A stretch of DNA of 64,000 bases, from assembly GCA_965153455.1 (NCBI GenBank), contig OZ234498.1, positions 15,624,001 through 15,688,000 on the forward strand, read 5' to 3'. Positions 36,469-47,434 of this stretch are shown piece by piece. Numbering within the stretch: position 1 is the stretch's first letter; every line of letters begins with the position of its first letter. The stretch is from Sphagnum compactum (taxonomy: Eukaryota; Bryophyta; Sphagnopsida; Sphagnales). The position numbers were made by a program, and so were the translations under genes. The notes beneath the pieces are model-generated. The model had not been told where the DNA came from. It worked only from the letters and a program-made list of their open reading frames with translations, and searched no databases.

Positions 36469-37246
36469 TAACTCTATTGGGTCCAAATATGTCGAAGTTT
36501 ATAGTACAAATTGCATTCACTTTTTTTTCCAACCCCACCACAGATTGACTTTTATAACTGACTCCACATCAATTTACATTGGAATGTGAAACTAACTCTG
36601 AAATAATCCTGCCATGAGTAGGTAAGTGGTTGATGCCTTGGGTGAACCAGGAGCAGCACCCACACTGGTAGCTGGACCTTTTCGAGTGAGCCACTTGTAG
36701 TGGCCATATTAAGCCCCAAAAATTGTTGGATTTGGACTCAGAGACCCTAACTTAGTCTAAGCATGGGATGGGATAGTTATAACATTTAGAAGCAGTTGTG
36801 GGTGCTGGTTTACCCTGGCTGGTGTTTGTCGATGAGTGGTGTTGATGCAACTCCAAAGTAGGCCTCCAGAGTATGGTTGTCTACCCAGTAAAAAATGGTC
36901 TACAATACTAAAAATCCCATGGAACATTGGGTTCAGATTATAGAAGAGAATTCTACATCCATACCTACAACTAATAATTTGCAGATTTTTTTTGAAACAC
37001 TTAGTAGCTCCAATCTGAAAAAATTTCAAGATTTTGGTAGTTTATAGGCAATGTAACGGTAGGTTACATATAGTTCATGTGCATGACTTCTTTTCTCCTA
37101 TGCTACATCTGCACATGATTTAAGGTTGCAAATTTCTCAACTTAGAGCGAGTCCAGCGGTGCTGAGTATGTGACCCTACAAAAATATTACTCACATCCAA
37201 GTTTAGTTATTTACTTTTTTCTAACCCCATGCGAAAAAACTAAAAT
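36469..37246. other. Intergenic stretch, no gene recognised
   Basis: The minus-strand frame 37029-36757 (90 codons) has no motif. Nothing else is seen. Confidence 0.45.
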
Positions 37247-37746
37247 TGTCACAGGCACAGAAAAAATTGAACAACAAGTTTTCCAAATCACATACATAAA
37301 TGTAGGCCCAATTTTAATTTTAGGCTATGAAATAAGAAAATTAAAAGAAAAAACGTGATATGTGCATGATTGAATGTAAAAGAACTTTATTACAAAAACA
37401 TGACAATAAGATAACAAAATCATAACAAAGATATGTACTCGAAATTTGTTGAATAGACCAAAGGTAATATAAGATTCTATTTTTATTTATACCCATTATG
37501 CATTTAACTCAAAAAAAAATTTCAATTTACATGTGCCCCATGTTCACCCATGTATAATCTATGTTCACCTATGTGTGACCATATTTATCCATGTGCGAAC
37601 TTATAATGAGCTATGAATTAATTATGAGTGTATTAAAAGTTAATAAAAAATGAATTGAAATTAAACTAAGAATTAAGTATAGCTTAATTATATGTCATGG
37701 ATCAAGATTCATATAAATGAATTCCGTGATGTTAGCATTCTTGACA
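37247..37746 (-). mobile_element. Solo LTR (500 bp) with 5-bp target duplication
   Basis: Minus-strand ends are TGTCA (37746) and TGACA (37247). The flanking 5 bp are aaaat on both sides (37242-37246 and 37747-37751). A TATA box (TATAAATA, minus) lies at 37491-37484. It is related to the LTRs at 32455-33080 and 63201-63737 (shared 'gtcac.ggcac' end and 'ggtaat' block). A solo LTR arises by recombination between the two LTRs of one element. Confidence 0.8.
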
Positions 37747-38177
37747 AAAATTAAGTCCACAAATATATGAAAAATTATATGAAAAATCCACAAAACCATT
37801 TGAACCAATAATTATGATTGATTAATTAGAAACAAGGAACAACAATTAGATCATACTTGTTATGCTCTTCATTGGTAGGTGTTAAGCTTTGTTGTGCCTT
37901 TTATCAACCTTTGCAATTGTGCAAAGATGTTGGCCCAAAACCAATTTGTTGAACCAAATTGGAATGTTTTGATTTTATATCATCTAATTTCAATTTGCAA
38001 GGTCACATATTAAGCACTAGTGAAGTTTCTCTTAAAGCATGTTTGCAAGGGCAATTTGTACTATGAAATGGTTGAGCCTTTGCCTGTTATGTTGGGTAAG
38101 GTGCCAAATGAACCTATTAAGGCAAGCCACATGATGCAAACCAAAAGAATGGGCAAGGGGGAAGCCATTCCATGACA

Positions 38178-38331
38178 TTAAGGTCTAGGGTGGCAGATTC
38201 AACAATTTTAAAATCATATTCATGTTCAATAGATACATTTGGGTCATTATTACATGTGTATGATCATCATTGGAAAATTATGTCATATAATGTGATCAAG
38301 AAAATGACATAATTTGTCAACCCAGATCTAA
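38178..38331. mobile_element. Small inverted-repeat element (MITE-like)
   Basis: The left end 'ttaaggtctagggtggcagatt' (in two parts) and the inverted right end 'ttagatctgggttgacaaatt' (in two parts) are imperfect inverted repeats of about 50 bp. A partial copy lies at 5235-5330. No target duplication could be assigned with confidence. Confidence 0.45.
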
Positions 38332-41300
38332 TATAAAATTGCATTTAGAAGTGTTAAATTGTGGGAGTTTCACAACTAAGTAAATTTATTGGAAAAACAC
38401 TTTGAAACTAGGTATCAATACTCCCAGGTTCATCGAAATTGAAAATGAGATCAAAAGTATGGATGGAGGAAAATACAAAAGGCAAAAAAAAGTGGGCACA
38501 AAATTCCTTTTCCCTTCACAACTGGTCCTCAAAGGAGTTTTCACTCTAGGTTTCAGTATGTATGTATATCATCCAAATTCACCCAATTTTGTCTATTGTA
38601 GAACCTACAAGTTTCATTGTCATAGTGACTTTGTTACTAGGTTTGTGAGGACACTTCCATTCCTGAAGAAAACCTGAGCACCAAATCTTCAATGCTTCTG
38701 GGGCTTGCTGGATTCATTTCCCCAGATTGCTGCAACCTGCCCTTTCAAAAGAACCAAGGATGAAAATGGATGAAATTATGAAGGTCAACCCAATCAATTA
38801 TCATAGCCCTAGTGCAAGTTAAGAATGCCACTCTTAAAAAATAAACAAAAGGAATACATGGGTCTGGGTCTATTGACCTTGGCATTAAGGGCACTCCCAA
38901 GTCCCAACTATGCCATAGGGCACCCACCTATGGGCCCCACTAGTAAGGAGGCACTTGTGCAAAAAGGGTAGAGGCTTGAGGGTAGGCGCACACTAGGTCA
39001 TAGTGTTGGGCTTGCAACTAGCTTTTGTTCTTCATATATAGATTATATAAATGGTATTTGTAATGAACATAACAAAAATTAGCATTGTGTTATCATTGTG
39101 TTCTCCCTTCCAGCATCTTGAAACTTTGTTAACCGATTATTACAAGAGGGTGAAAGTGGTTCAAGTCAAAATACTCTTGGAATCAAAGATAAGACTAACT
39201 TTTGGTGTCATGTTTATTATCATTTTCTTCTTATTGAGAGAGTAGGTCTTGCAAAATTTGGTGAAAAAACCTTAGGTCATTGACCACATGTGTATTAGAT
39301 TTGCATCTTAAGTTTGTCAAATAGTATTGAGAATAAATAATTTTACCAATTTTCTATTTTGCAACAAAATGCAAACCCAATGTGTTTGCCAACCTCCCAC
39401 AAAGAAAGAGAATATGGGAATTTTGAGATGGGATTAGAACAAGTCATAAATGAGACTCATGATCATGTCAAACTACATGAACCAAGAAGAGAAACCAATA
39501 TTGTGTAGTTTGAAAACAAAATGATGCACGGATGATTCTCATTGAAAAAACTCACAATGGCTTGAACTTGAGGAGTCAACATTCTTCTCCTTACAGTATA
39601 CCACTATAAATATAACATGAAACTACATTGAAATGACATAAATTTTCAAGACTCCCAAGTGCGAGTTCCCAAGTTGTCAAGTTATAGTTTTTTTAATTTG
39701 CGAACTCATAATTTTTTCCTATGGAATATGATTCAAAAGCTTTAAAGGGAAAAGTTGAAACCTTGAAAAATAGCTTTCTAACAATGTATCACAATTTCAA
39801 ACTATCAAATAGTTTGTTGAAAGTCATTTTGGCAATTTGATTCTTAATCTTTTAAATGGTCGTAACTTTTATGTGTTCATTTTTTTTTTCAACAAAAAAA
39901 TTAATTTTTGAGACCTTTCCAATGGTCTAAAGAGGGACCTATTTGGTCTATAATTTTATTATTGCATTTTTCATATTCAAATTATCATTATGTGTTTAGA
40001 TACAAATATGTTTTATTTACATCTTGATATTATATCATGTATATTATGCATTCATGTTTTTACCATATCAAAATGAATATATATATATATATTTAGTCAC
40101 ATCTTCAAAATTTGCAATTTTTAGTACCAATTACACATTTGAACTAAATGCTCAAAATGTGTTGTAAAAATGAATTTCACCAATTTGATGAAATGTACAA
40201 TTTTTTAAAGAAAATGTCGTATCAAATGCGTATTATTCTTTTTGAAGAAGATCTTAACGTTGATTATTAACAAAACAAAAGGAATACAACTTGCAACAAA
40301 AAATGAGAGTCAATTTAAAACACCTTCTATTAATTAACAACTCAAAACATGATCAATTTTGAAAGAGCATGCAATTGTGATCAAAGGCTTGACAATGGAA
40401 CGTTATATGTTGTTGCTGTTTTATATGCAAGCAAAATTACTTTTTGTATAATTTCAAGCTCATGAATTGAAATTTGGCTAAAGTTATGTTTGGTTGACAA
40501 ATAAATATTGATAAGGTTAACATTAAAAGCCTTTGTGAGAAGTCTTCAAGCAAAACATTTTTGTGGTACAAGGGGGCAAATGCCTCTAGCATGTGAAGGT
40601 GAAGCACCCACTTAATGCAAAAAGCTAATGTGCAATGCACTTTTTCCAAAATATTCGGAGTGTCCTACCCAACCTTGTTTATATAATTATCTTGAATTTT
40701 TAAAGTAAATGAGTGATTAGCCTTTCGCACATTTGAGTAGGCCACCTAAGTTAAGTACGCACCCATAGGTTTTTAAATATAACATTAAAATATCCTAAAT
40801 GTGACATTGAAAAGATGCACAATGAAATAAAAGAACTCATTGAAAAAATAAAACCAAAAAAGAAATTGAAGAAAAAACAAAAGATATAAGGTTTGAAACA
40901 AAGAACTTCAAACACTATGTAAACCATGGCCCTTTTCCGATATGTACCCATAGACTTTGTTCCTATCATCCAATTATTTAAAAATTTGACATAAGAGATG
41001 TGTAAGTAAAGAAACTCACACAGTTTATAAAACTAAAAAATACTGAATAAAAAAGAATAAAATGTCTAAGGCAAAGTAATCGAGTTAACATTATATAACC
41101 TATGACCCTCTTTAAGTTTGAACCCATAACTTTTTCTCTTAATCAAGTGAATATGAGGTTGAGGTGCTTAGTGATTACAATATGAGTAGTTACTCAATGT
41201 AGCGTGGAACCCAAGTAGATAATTTAGGGTTTAGGGTAGTCATTACTGGTTTAGCGCTATTAGCAGTCTCCCACTTATTTGCAGTCCCAATTTCACTTTG

Positions 41301-42347
41301 ATGGATGGGGTTGGAAAAAAGCACGGAACTAAAACTTGGATGTGAGAAATTGTCGTGCAGAGTCATATACTGAGCACTGTTGGAGATGCTGTCTACAAGA
41401 ATGCCCAATGACAGCAGTAAAATGCCCCCTTAGAGTACTTTTTGGATGAAGATTTGTATTAAAAAATACTGTGAATTTGCTTGGTGCTTGCAAAATTGCA
41501 CATGTTACAAAATAGTTTGTCTCCGACTCTGAAGAGTACATCTTTTCACGATCACAGGGGAAAATATTAAACATGGGTGGGGATGGGGGAGAAACTAAAG
41601 AGTGAATGCTGCTGGATGTGCTAAATCCTGAAAGAGGCAGGACTGCCCATTGCGAGGTGCTTAACATATATGCATGCCCATTGGGCTCCCATGCTGAGCC
41701 TTGTAAGTTGTCATATTCCTTGTGGACAAGGCAAAGCAAGTCAATAGCATACTTGATAGTTGATGAGCGACAAAGGTCATTAGTGCTTTGTCATGGTCTG
41801 TAGGTACCATGTGCCATGATTGAAACATTTATTGCAAGTGGAAGTGAAAAAGGTCAAGATTGTGTGTGTGCAAGAACTTCCTCTAGCATCAAGTAGGTGC
41901 AGATGGAAAAAAAGCAAAGCAGCAAAGTAGGAAAGCAAAAAAAAAGCCTTGGCAGGCATATTTGCACAGCTGAGTTGACATTTTGGGTTGTTGACAGATC
42001 TCTGGAGGAAACATGTTGAATTTGTTCAATCCTCTGTTGAATTTGTTCATGCATATAAAGAGCCAGAAGGTCTGGTTTTGGCCACAACCCCTTCAAGTGC
42101 CTCTGGTATCAAATGAAGTGTATCTTCAAGATATCTGTATATTCTGCACTGTGAACCTCTCTAGATTCTAGGAATCATAATTTGGGTCATCATGATTTGG
42201 TCACAATTAAAGGGAATTGATCATTATTAAAATTGGGTATATTCAGAAAATTTGAACAAAACTTCTGTTTTTGAGCACCTTGCCCTTTGACAACATAGTG
42301 CCCATAACCCTAATTTCCAAGGTTAAAAGGTTGATACATCAGATTTA
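38332..42347. other. AT-rich intergenic DNA, no gene recognised
   Basis: Short frames (for example 38402-38677, 41329-41739 minus, 41854-42096 minus) lack motifs, and several overlap frames on the other strand. 41225-41237 is a telomere-like tract. 40078-40092 is an AT dinucleotide run. The segment 41180-42110 is less AT-rich and could hold an old gene fragment that I cannot identify. Confidence 0.45.
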
Positions 42348-42521
42348 TCCGTAAAGTCAGGCGATTAGGGGGCAAGAACGGCCAGTTTTGGCATGATATG
42401 GCATCAAACGCGTCACTGGGAATGAATTTTTTTTAATGATAGTCTCACTCTGAAATTTCTTTCAAAAAAGATATAACCTGATTTTACATTAGTCATGTAA
42501 AATCAGGTTATCAGTGTCTAA
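42348..42521 (+). mobile_element. Helitron-like element, sister family, with long 3' hairpin
   Basis: It begins A|TCCGTAAAGTCAGG at 42348. The right side holds a perfect 15-bp stem (AACCTGATTTTACAT, 42475-42489, pairing with 42495-42509) with a 5-base loop, extendable by two pairs. Eight bases later comes CTAA (42518-42521). The next base is G rather than T, so the exact 3' end is uncertain. The interior matches 36358-36468 inverted. Confidence 0.5.
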
Positions 42522-42564
42522 GGTGGTTTGTAAAAATCATGTTGGGTGCCTTCTTATTTTGTGT

Positions 42565-43234
42565 TGTTAGGTGCCTAAATAGTGTAAAGCCCTTGGGGGG
42601 CTGATTTCAACTTTTGCACCAATAGGAATGCTTGATTTGGGTCGTAGGCCCTGACTCCTAGTGTAAGTGGGCCTTAACAACTTGGTCTTTTGTGTTGGCC
42701 AGATTTTACTAACGGTAAGGCCATCCGCTGAGGGCCTTATGGTTGTAGGCTCCCTACACACAGGGGCAGTCCCTATTGAGGGATTTATGCATAGGACAGG
42801 GCTCTCTCTTGAAGACCCTTCCAGAATTTAAGGCAGAGAGGCACAAGGCCAGCAAGCCGAGTGCTGCTGCCCAAGAATTCCAGAAGGGTCTGAAGATGGA
42901 CCCTTCTCCGCCTTAAAGAACCCCAAAGATTTTGGCGTCTTTCTTTTGTTTTCAATTTAAAAAGAGCAGATTTCAAAAGAAGTACCTTACAAAAGAACTT
43001 AAGGTCCCATGCGCAAATATCCGACAGGAGTGACCTAAAATTACGAAGACAAAATCTGAACGGGTTCATTACGCCTCCTACACTGTAGGGCTGAATGCCG
43101 AGCAATGGCCCCTTGGATGGGGGCCAGCTTACGTAGGTACGACCATAATACCCCTCATGCTGTGGGAGCATTACCCTATCAAGCCCTTATATAGTTAACC
43201 CTTTCTTGCATGGTACATTGCATTTAATTTAACA
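42565..43234 (-). other. GC-richer island with TATA box, possibly an LTR-like unit
   Basis: Read on the minus strand, a TATA motif (TATATAAG, 43193-43186) lies near the start. A 128-codon frame (43171-42785) and a 64-codon frame (42761-42567) follow, in sequence much less AT-rich than its flanks. The outer ends TGTTA (43234) and TAACA (42565) form an inverted pair like LTR ends, but the flanking 5 bp differ (ccaaa and tgtgt) and U3 would be very short. The open frames are not recognised. Solo LTR, small retroelement or non-coding gene are all possible. Confidence 0.3.
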
Positions 43235-43474
43235 CCAAATTTTAAATTTTTTTTTGTCAACTGAATAAATAATTTAGAAACCTCTTTTCGATAATTGTTT
43301 TTAAAAAAAAAACTTTGCAAGCTTTGGAACAGATGTCAAACAGTTTTAAAAAGGCATCCAATTGTCGCCACAAGCTAGCTATTAACTGTTGGTGTCGGAT
43401 GAACCAGCACCCACACACACCCTTATGTACGTACCATGATAAAATTCCTGAAAAAAAAAATCGATTTATATGAT

Positions 43475-43699
43475 GGAAATTTTTTAATTCACACCTTTTT
43501 TGGTTAAATTCACACCCTTTCTTCGCGCGTGGAAGGACGCAAGTGTGGGGTCTGTGATCAATCAGGGCACAACTCGAGAACTTGCCCGCAGAAGTAATTG
43601 AACTGATAAAGGAACATACTCTTAAAGTTTAATCTGCATAAAATCGAACGCACGAAGGGTGTGAATTTAACCAAAAAAGGTGTGAATTAAAAATTTTCC
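43475..43699. mobile_element. 225-bp terminal-inverted-repeat element with CCHC remnant (Mutator-like or hAT-like)
   Basis: Terminal inverted repeats of 45 bp with one mismatch (GGAAATTTTTTAATTCACAC... at the left) bound the element. Perfect 8-bp duplications TATATGAT flank it at 43467-43474 and 43700-43707; a ninth base differs. Inside, a plus-strand frame ends C-x2-C-x4-H-x4-C (CGVCDQSGHNSRTC, 43544-43585) followed by PQK and a stop at 43595-43597, about 50 bp before the right repeat. Such a knuckle just before the terminus suits the C-terminus of a Mutator-like transposase, so this may be a deletion derivative. The 8-bp duplication would instead suit hAT. Confidence 0.8.
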
Positions 43700-43707
43700 T
43701 ATATGAT

Positions 43708-44966
43708 TTCCAAAAACATTACAAAATATTTTTTCAGGGGCTTAATATGCCCACTAAGAGGTCTTACACACTCGAAAAAGGTGAAGGTACCAACATGCGG
43801 ATGAAGGTTCACGTAATAGCGTGATGATTATTGGGGTTACTTTGCACCCGCACCCTACCTACCTACCTACCTACCGACCATCCGTCTCTCTCGTTCTTAT
43901 CGGTTGGGTTGTTTCCGTCTTTTCTCTCTTTTTCATTACCAAAAGAGGAACACAAGGCATCACAAACACGGTGGCCCTGCCAATGGGTCAGATGTTGTAC
44001 ATCTACCTAATTACTGTGTCCACACTCTGAACACCAAAAAAAACATGGTTCCAATCTAAACTGTCTAAACACTTTCACCAAAGAAACCGGTTCACCTAAT
44101 GTGAAAATGGTTCTAATAAGGTAAAACTTCCAAAAGTTGGATCCAATGCGATAGTCCCTGTCCCCGTGGGGGTAGGGCCCAACAAACAAACAAACAAACA
44201 AACATGGGACAACAAGTATTGGTACCATGGTAAAAAAAAACCCCAAAATTCATTTTAAATTATTTCTAAATATTATAAATATAAGTGGTCCAATGTTTAG
44301 ACTATTTTAGGGTCACTGAGTTGCTTGAATTGGATTGGATTTTTTATTGATAAAAAAGAACAACACCCTAATTAATTACTCTATTTATTTATTTATTTAT
44401 TTCTGAATCCCCACTTCCATGGTTCTCTCTTTGCTTATTAATCACTCTTGGATTTTCCACCAAAATTGGAAAAGGAGTAAATCTTTGTATTGTAGACCAT
44501 TTTAGGTTTGGCACTTGGGTGGCACTTGGGTGCCAAATAATTTTTCTTTTATTTTTTCAAAACTCAATTTCAGCGGTAAAAATAACAATTTATGAAATTT
44601 TGGCCAATAATATATTTCTTTCCAGCAGGTTTTTTCTAAACTCTGAATCTTTGACATAATGAGATATTTTACTTAACAATTTTTGTTGCTTCTTTTTGCA
44701 AAATTGGGGAGACTTAATATTCTACCAAATTATTATAGGATTGAGAAATGTTGTCAATCCTGGGTTTAATTTCTACCAATATTTGTAATTTTTTATTTAA
44801 AAAATCCACATTTCAAACAGATAATTTCTAAAAAAATTCAAGATTTCCAACAAATAATTTCTGAAAAGTTCAACATTTCCAGAAAATAGTAGTCATTCAG
44901 TTTCTGTTCCCATCTTGTCCAATTCAACCAAAAACATCTTCCCTCATTCAAGGGCACTCCCTATGT
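43708..44966. other. Intergenic stretch with simple repeats
   Basis: Simple repeats at 43855-43875 (tacc units), 44178-44204 (CAAA units) and 44384-44401 (TTTA units). No gene recognised. Confidence 0.5.
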
Positions 44967-45590
44967 CCAGGAGCCCTATCTTTGGTAACCAAAATAAAAC
45001 ACCACCCCAAATTCAAGGACCTTGTTTCCAGGAGACCTAAGAATATAGTAAGACTAACTTAACAAGCAGAGGTATAGGCTAGGTTAAATAATAGACCAGG
45101 CTAAGTTAAAACTGACCTAGGGTTAAAACAAAGAATCAACCCCCCCCCTTTTTTCTAAACAAAAAAATGAAGAGCCCCTATATAAATAAACAAGAACCCT
45201 ATCTTTGGTCAACAAAACAACACCACCCCAAATTGTAGGACTTTGAGCCCCTATATTTATATATATATATATATATAACCAAGAACCCTATCTTTGGTCA
45301 CCAAAAAAACACCACACCAAATTGTAGGACCTTCAGCCCCTAAATTTATGACCAAGAGCTCTATCTTTGGTCAACAAAAAAAACACCACCCCAAATTGTA
45401 GGACCTTCAGCCCCTAAATTTATAGCCAAGAGCCCTATCTTTGGTTCCTCAAAGAAAACACCACTCCCAATTCGTAGGACCTTGTTTCCAGGGGACTGCA
45501 CAAGGATAGAAGCCTAATTAACAACGAGAGGGATAACCACCAGGTTAAGTTAAAGACTGAACTAGGGTTAAAACAGAGAATCACCTAGTG
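44967..45590. repeat. Complex tandem repeat upstream of the OPT gene
   Basis: Units begin 'gagccctatctttggt' or close variants at about 44969, 45205, 45286, 45357 and 45430, each followed by 'aaacaccaccccaaatt' and '.taggacctt'. The first and last units are longer and share an extra 100-bp tail ('ggttaaataatagacc' or 'ggttaagttaaagact', then 'ctagggttaaaaca.agaatca'). The three inner units share 'cagcccctaaatttat'. An (AT)n run lies at 45259-45278. Confidence 0.8.
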
Positions 45591-45785
45591 TTTTATTTTA
45601 CCCAAAAGGAGTCAAAAGAAGTCAAAACATCAAAGCCTGGTAGATTACTTTTACTAACTACCAGTTTACCAGTTTCCTTTGTCGTCTTCCTCCCCTCTCT
45701 CTCGCGTCGCACTAGCGGCGGCCGTTTCATGTCTCTCTCGTCTTGTCTTCTTCGGGAGTTTGCTCCAAGCTTCTCTCAAGCTTTC

Positions 45786-45790
<5 letters not shown>

Positions 45791-45822
<32 letters not shown>
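45791..45822 (+). promoter_or_regulatory. (CT)n tract upstream of the OPT gene
   Basis: A 32-bp CT run, preceded by CT-rich sequence from 45690, lies 1.6 kb upstream of the OPT start codon. Several acceptor-like sites follow (for example TTTTGCAG at 46914), so it may mark the 5' end of a transcript with 5' UTR introns. The role is inferred from position and composition. Confidence 0.4.
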
Positions 45823-45826
<4 letters not shown>

Positions 45827-47434
45827 TTTTGGGAATAGTTCCATTGTGTGTGTGTGTGTTTATTGTTTTAAATCCATTTTTATAATAAACAATTTTAATT
45901 TTAAGTTCCATGTTTTGTCTTCACGCAGAAACAGCTACTTCTTCTGACACCAACAAAGTTGTGGTGCACTCACTGGTAGCACACAATTATTGCCATCTGC
46001 AGAGCAGGCTCGAGCCTTTCTTTCTTTTTTTTCCTTTTCCGTCCAAATAATATTATAGCTTTCTTTGCAGGTTCTTTATTATTTCTTTCTTTCTTTTTTT
46101 CGTTTTTTTTCAAGTATCACGTCGTGCTGCTGGAGGTCATTGCTTTCTGTGCTGCTGTTCTTTCTTTCTTTCTTTCTTTCTATTGTGTTTTGGGTTTGCG
46201 AGATTTGGGTGGTTTTCGAAGCTGTGGGATTAACTTGGCCTTGTCGGGTTTTTCTGCAATCTGGTCGTGGACTAGCACACTCATCATTCATGATCTTAGA
46301 CTCTTCATCTTTTGGTTTTGCTTCTTCTCGATCCTGTCAGAAAAGAAATTAGGAAACAATAGTCTATACATATATTTTTTATTGTTTTCTATGATCGGAA
46401 TGGCACCGGACTTGCAGCTGTAGCTAAACTTTCTGTATTGCCGGCAACAAGCTTTGAAGTCTAGTGAGTTCGCGAATTCCAGTTTTTATGCAAAGGTGAT
46501 CAGGAACTAGTACTAGTAGTAGCTGATTCACTTTTAGACTGTAGTACAAAATTACAGAATCCAAGGAAAATCGTGCAGGAAGTCTACCATAGTATTAGTA
46601 ATTGTATTATAATATGTTGGAGATGAGTGTGGAATGAGATTTTTAGTCCTTTTGTTTGTCGTAATTTTGTTGTGAATGCTAGAGTCGAGTCGATACTCGA
46701 CCTACTGCAGGTGTTGTGAGCACTCCAACTATGCTGCTCATGGCCATCGTCAGGACTCATGTGATGTTCACGTTTTCAAGGAAACCGCCACTAGTATGGC
46801 AGATACAACAATGTTCTTTTTACTGCTGCTGCAGCGATAATATTATTCATCTGAAGAAGAAGAAGTGCTAGACTATCTGTTGAAATATTTCTCTCTTGTG
46901 TTGTATGTTTTGCAGACCACGAAAGTGAACAAAGCTCTGGTCGACTCGAACTATTGCTCATATACACACAAGGCAGCTTGAGTAGTTCTTTCTTTTGGGT
47001 GGTAAGCTCACAAACCTAGGTTTATACATTCCAAGTTCTACCCGTATTGTCAGTGCAATATTCACAATATCCAGAGTCACAGAAAAATATGTAAATCAAT
47101 GTTTGATTTTTCATGTTTCAGGATCGCATGTAACCATTTGTAATTAATGTTGCAAGTCACATTGTAATATCCCATTTGCACCAGGTGCACACCTGGGCAA
47201 CTTCAGGAAGTTCCTGAGATTTTGTTCCTCAGGTTTTGTTTTGTTTGTGTGGAATCCTGAAGAAGGAGCAGAGCTGCTGCTGTCATGACAGTGTGAGACG
47301 GTGGATCAGACTCGAAGCTGAGCAGAACTCAGAGATATATATGTATCTGGATTGAACTAGGAACTACTTGGGTGGGAGAAACTGCAGGAAGAGGGAGATA
47401 AGAATCATCAGCATCTGGAAAAAAAAATTGCATC

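Noticed and set aside
41329-41739. 136-codon minus-strand frame
   Set aside because: No motif, overlaps a plus-strand frame, and composition is not distinct enough to call a gene.
42785-43171. 128-codon minus-strand frame as a gene
   Set aside because: Its ATG is only about 15 bp after the TATA motif, so it would precede the expected transcription start; no domain recognised.
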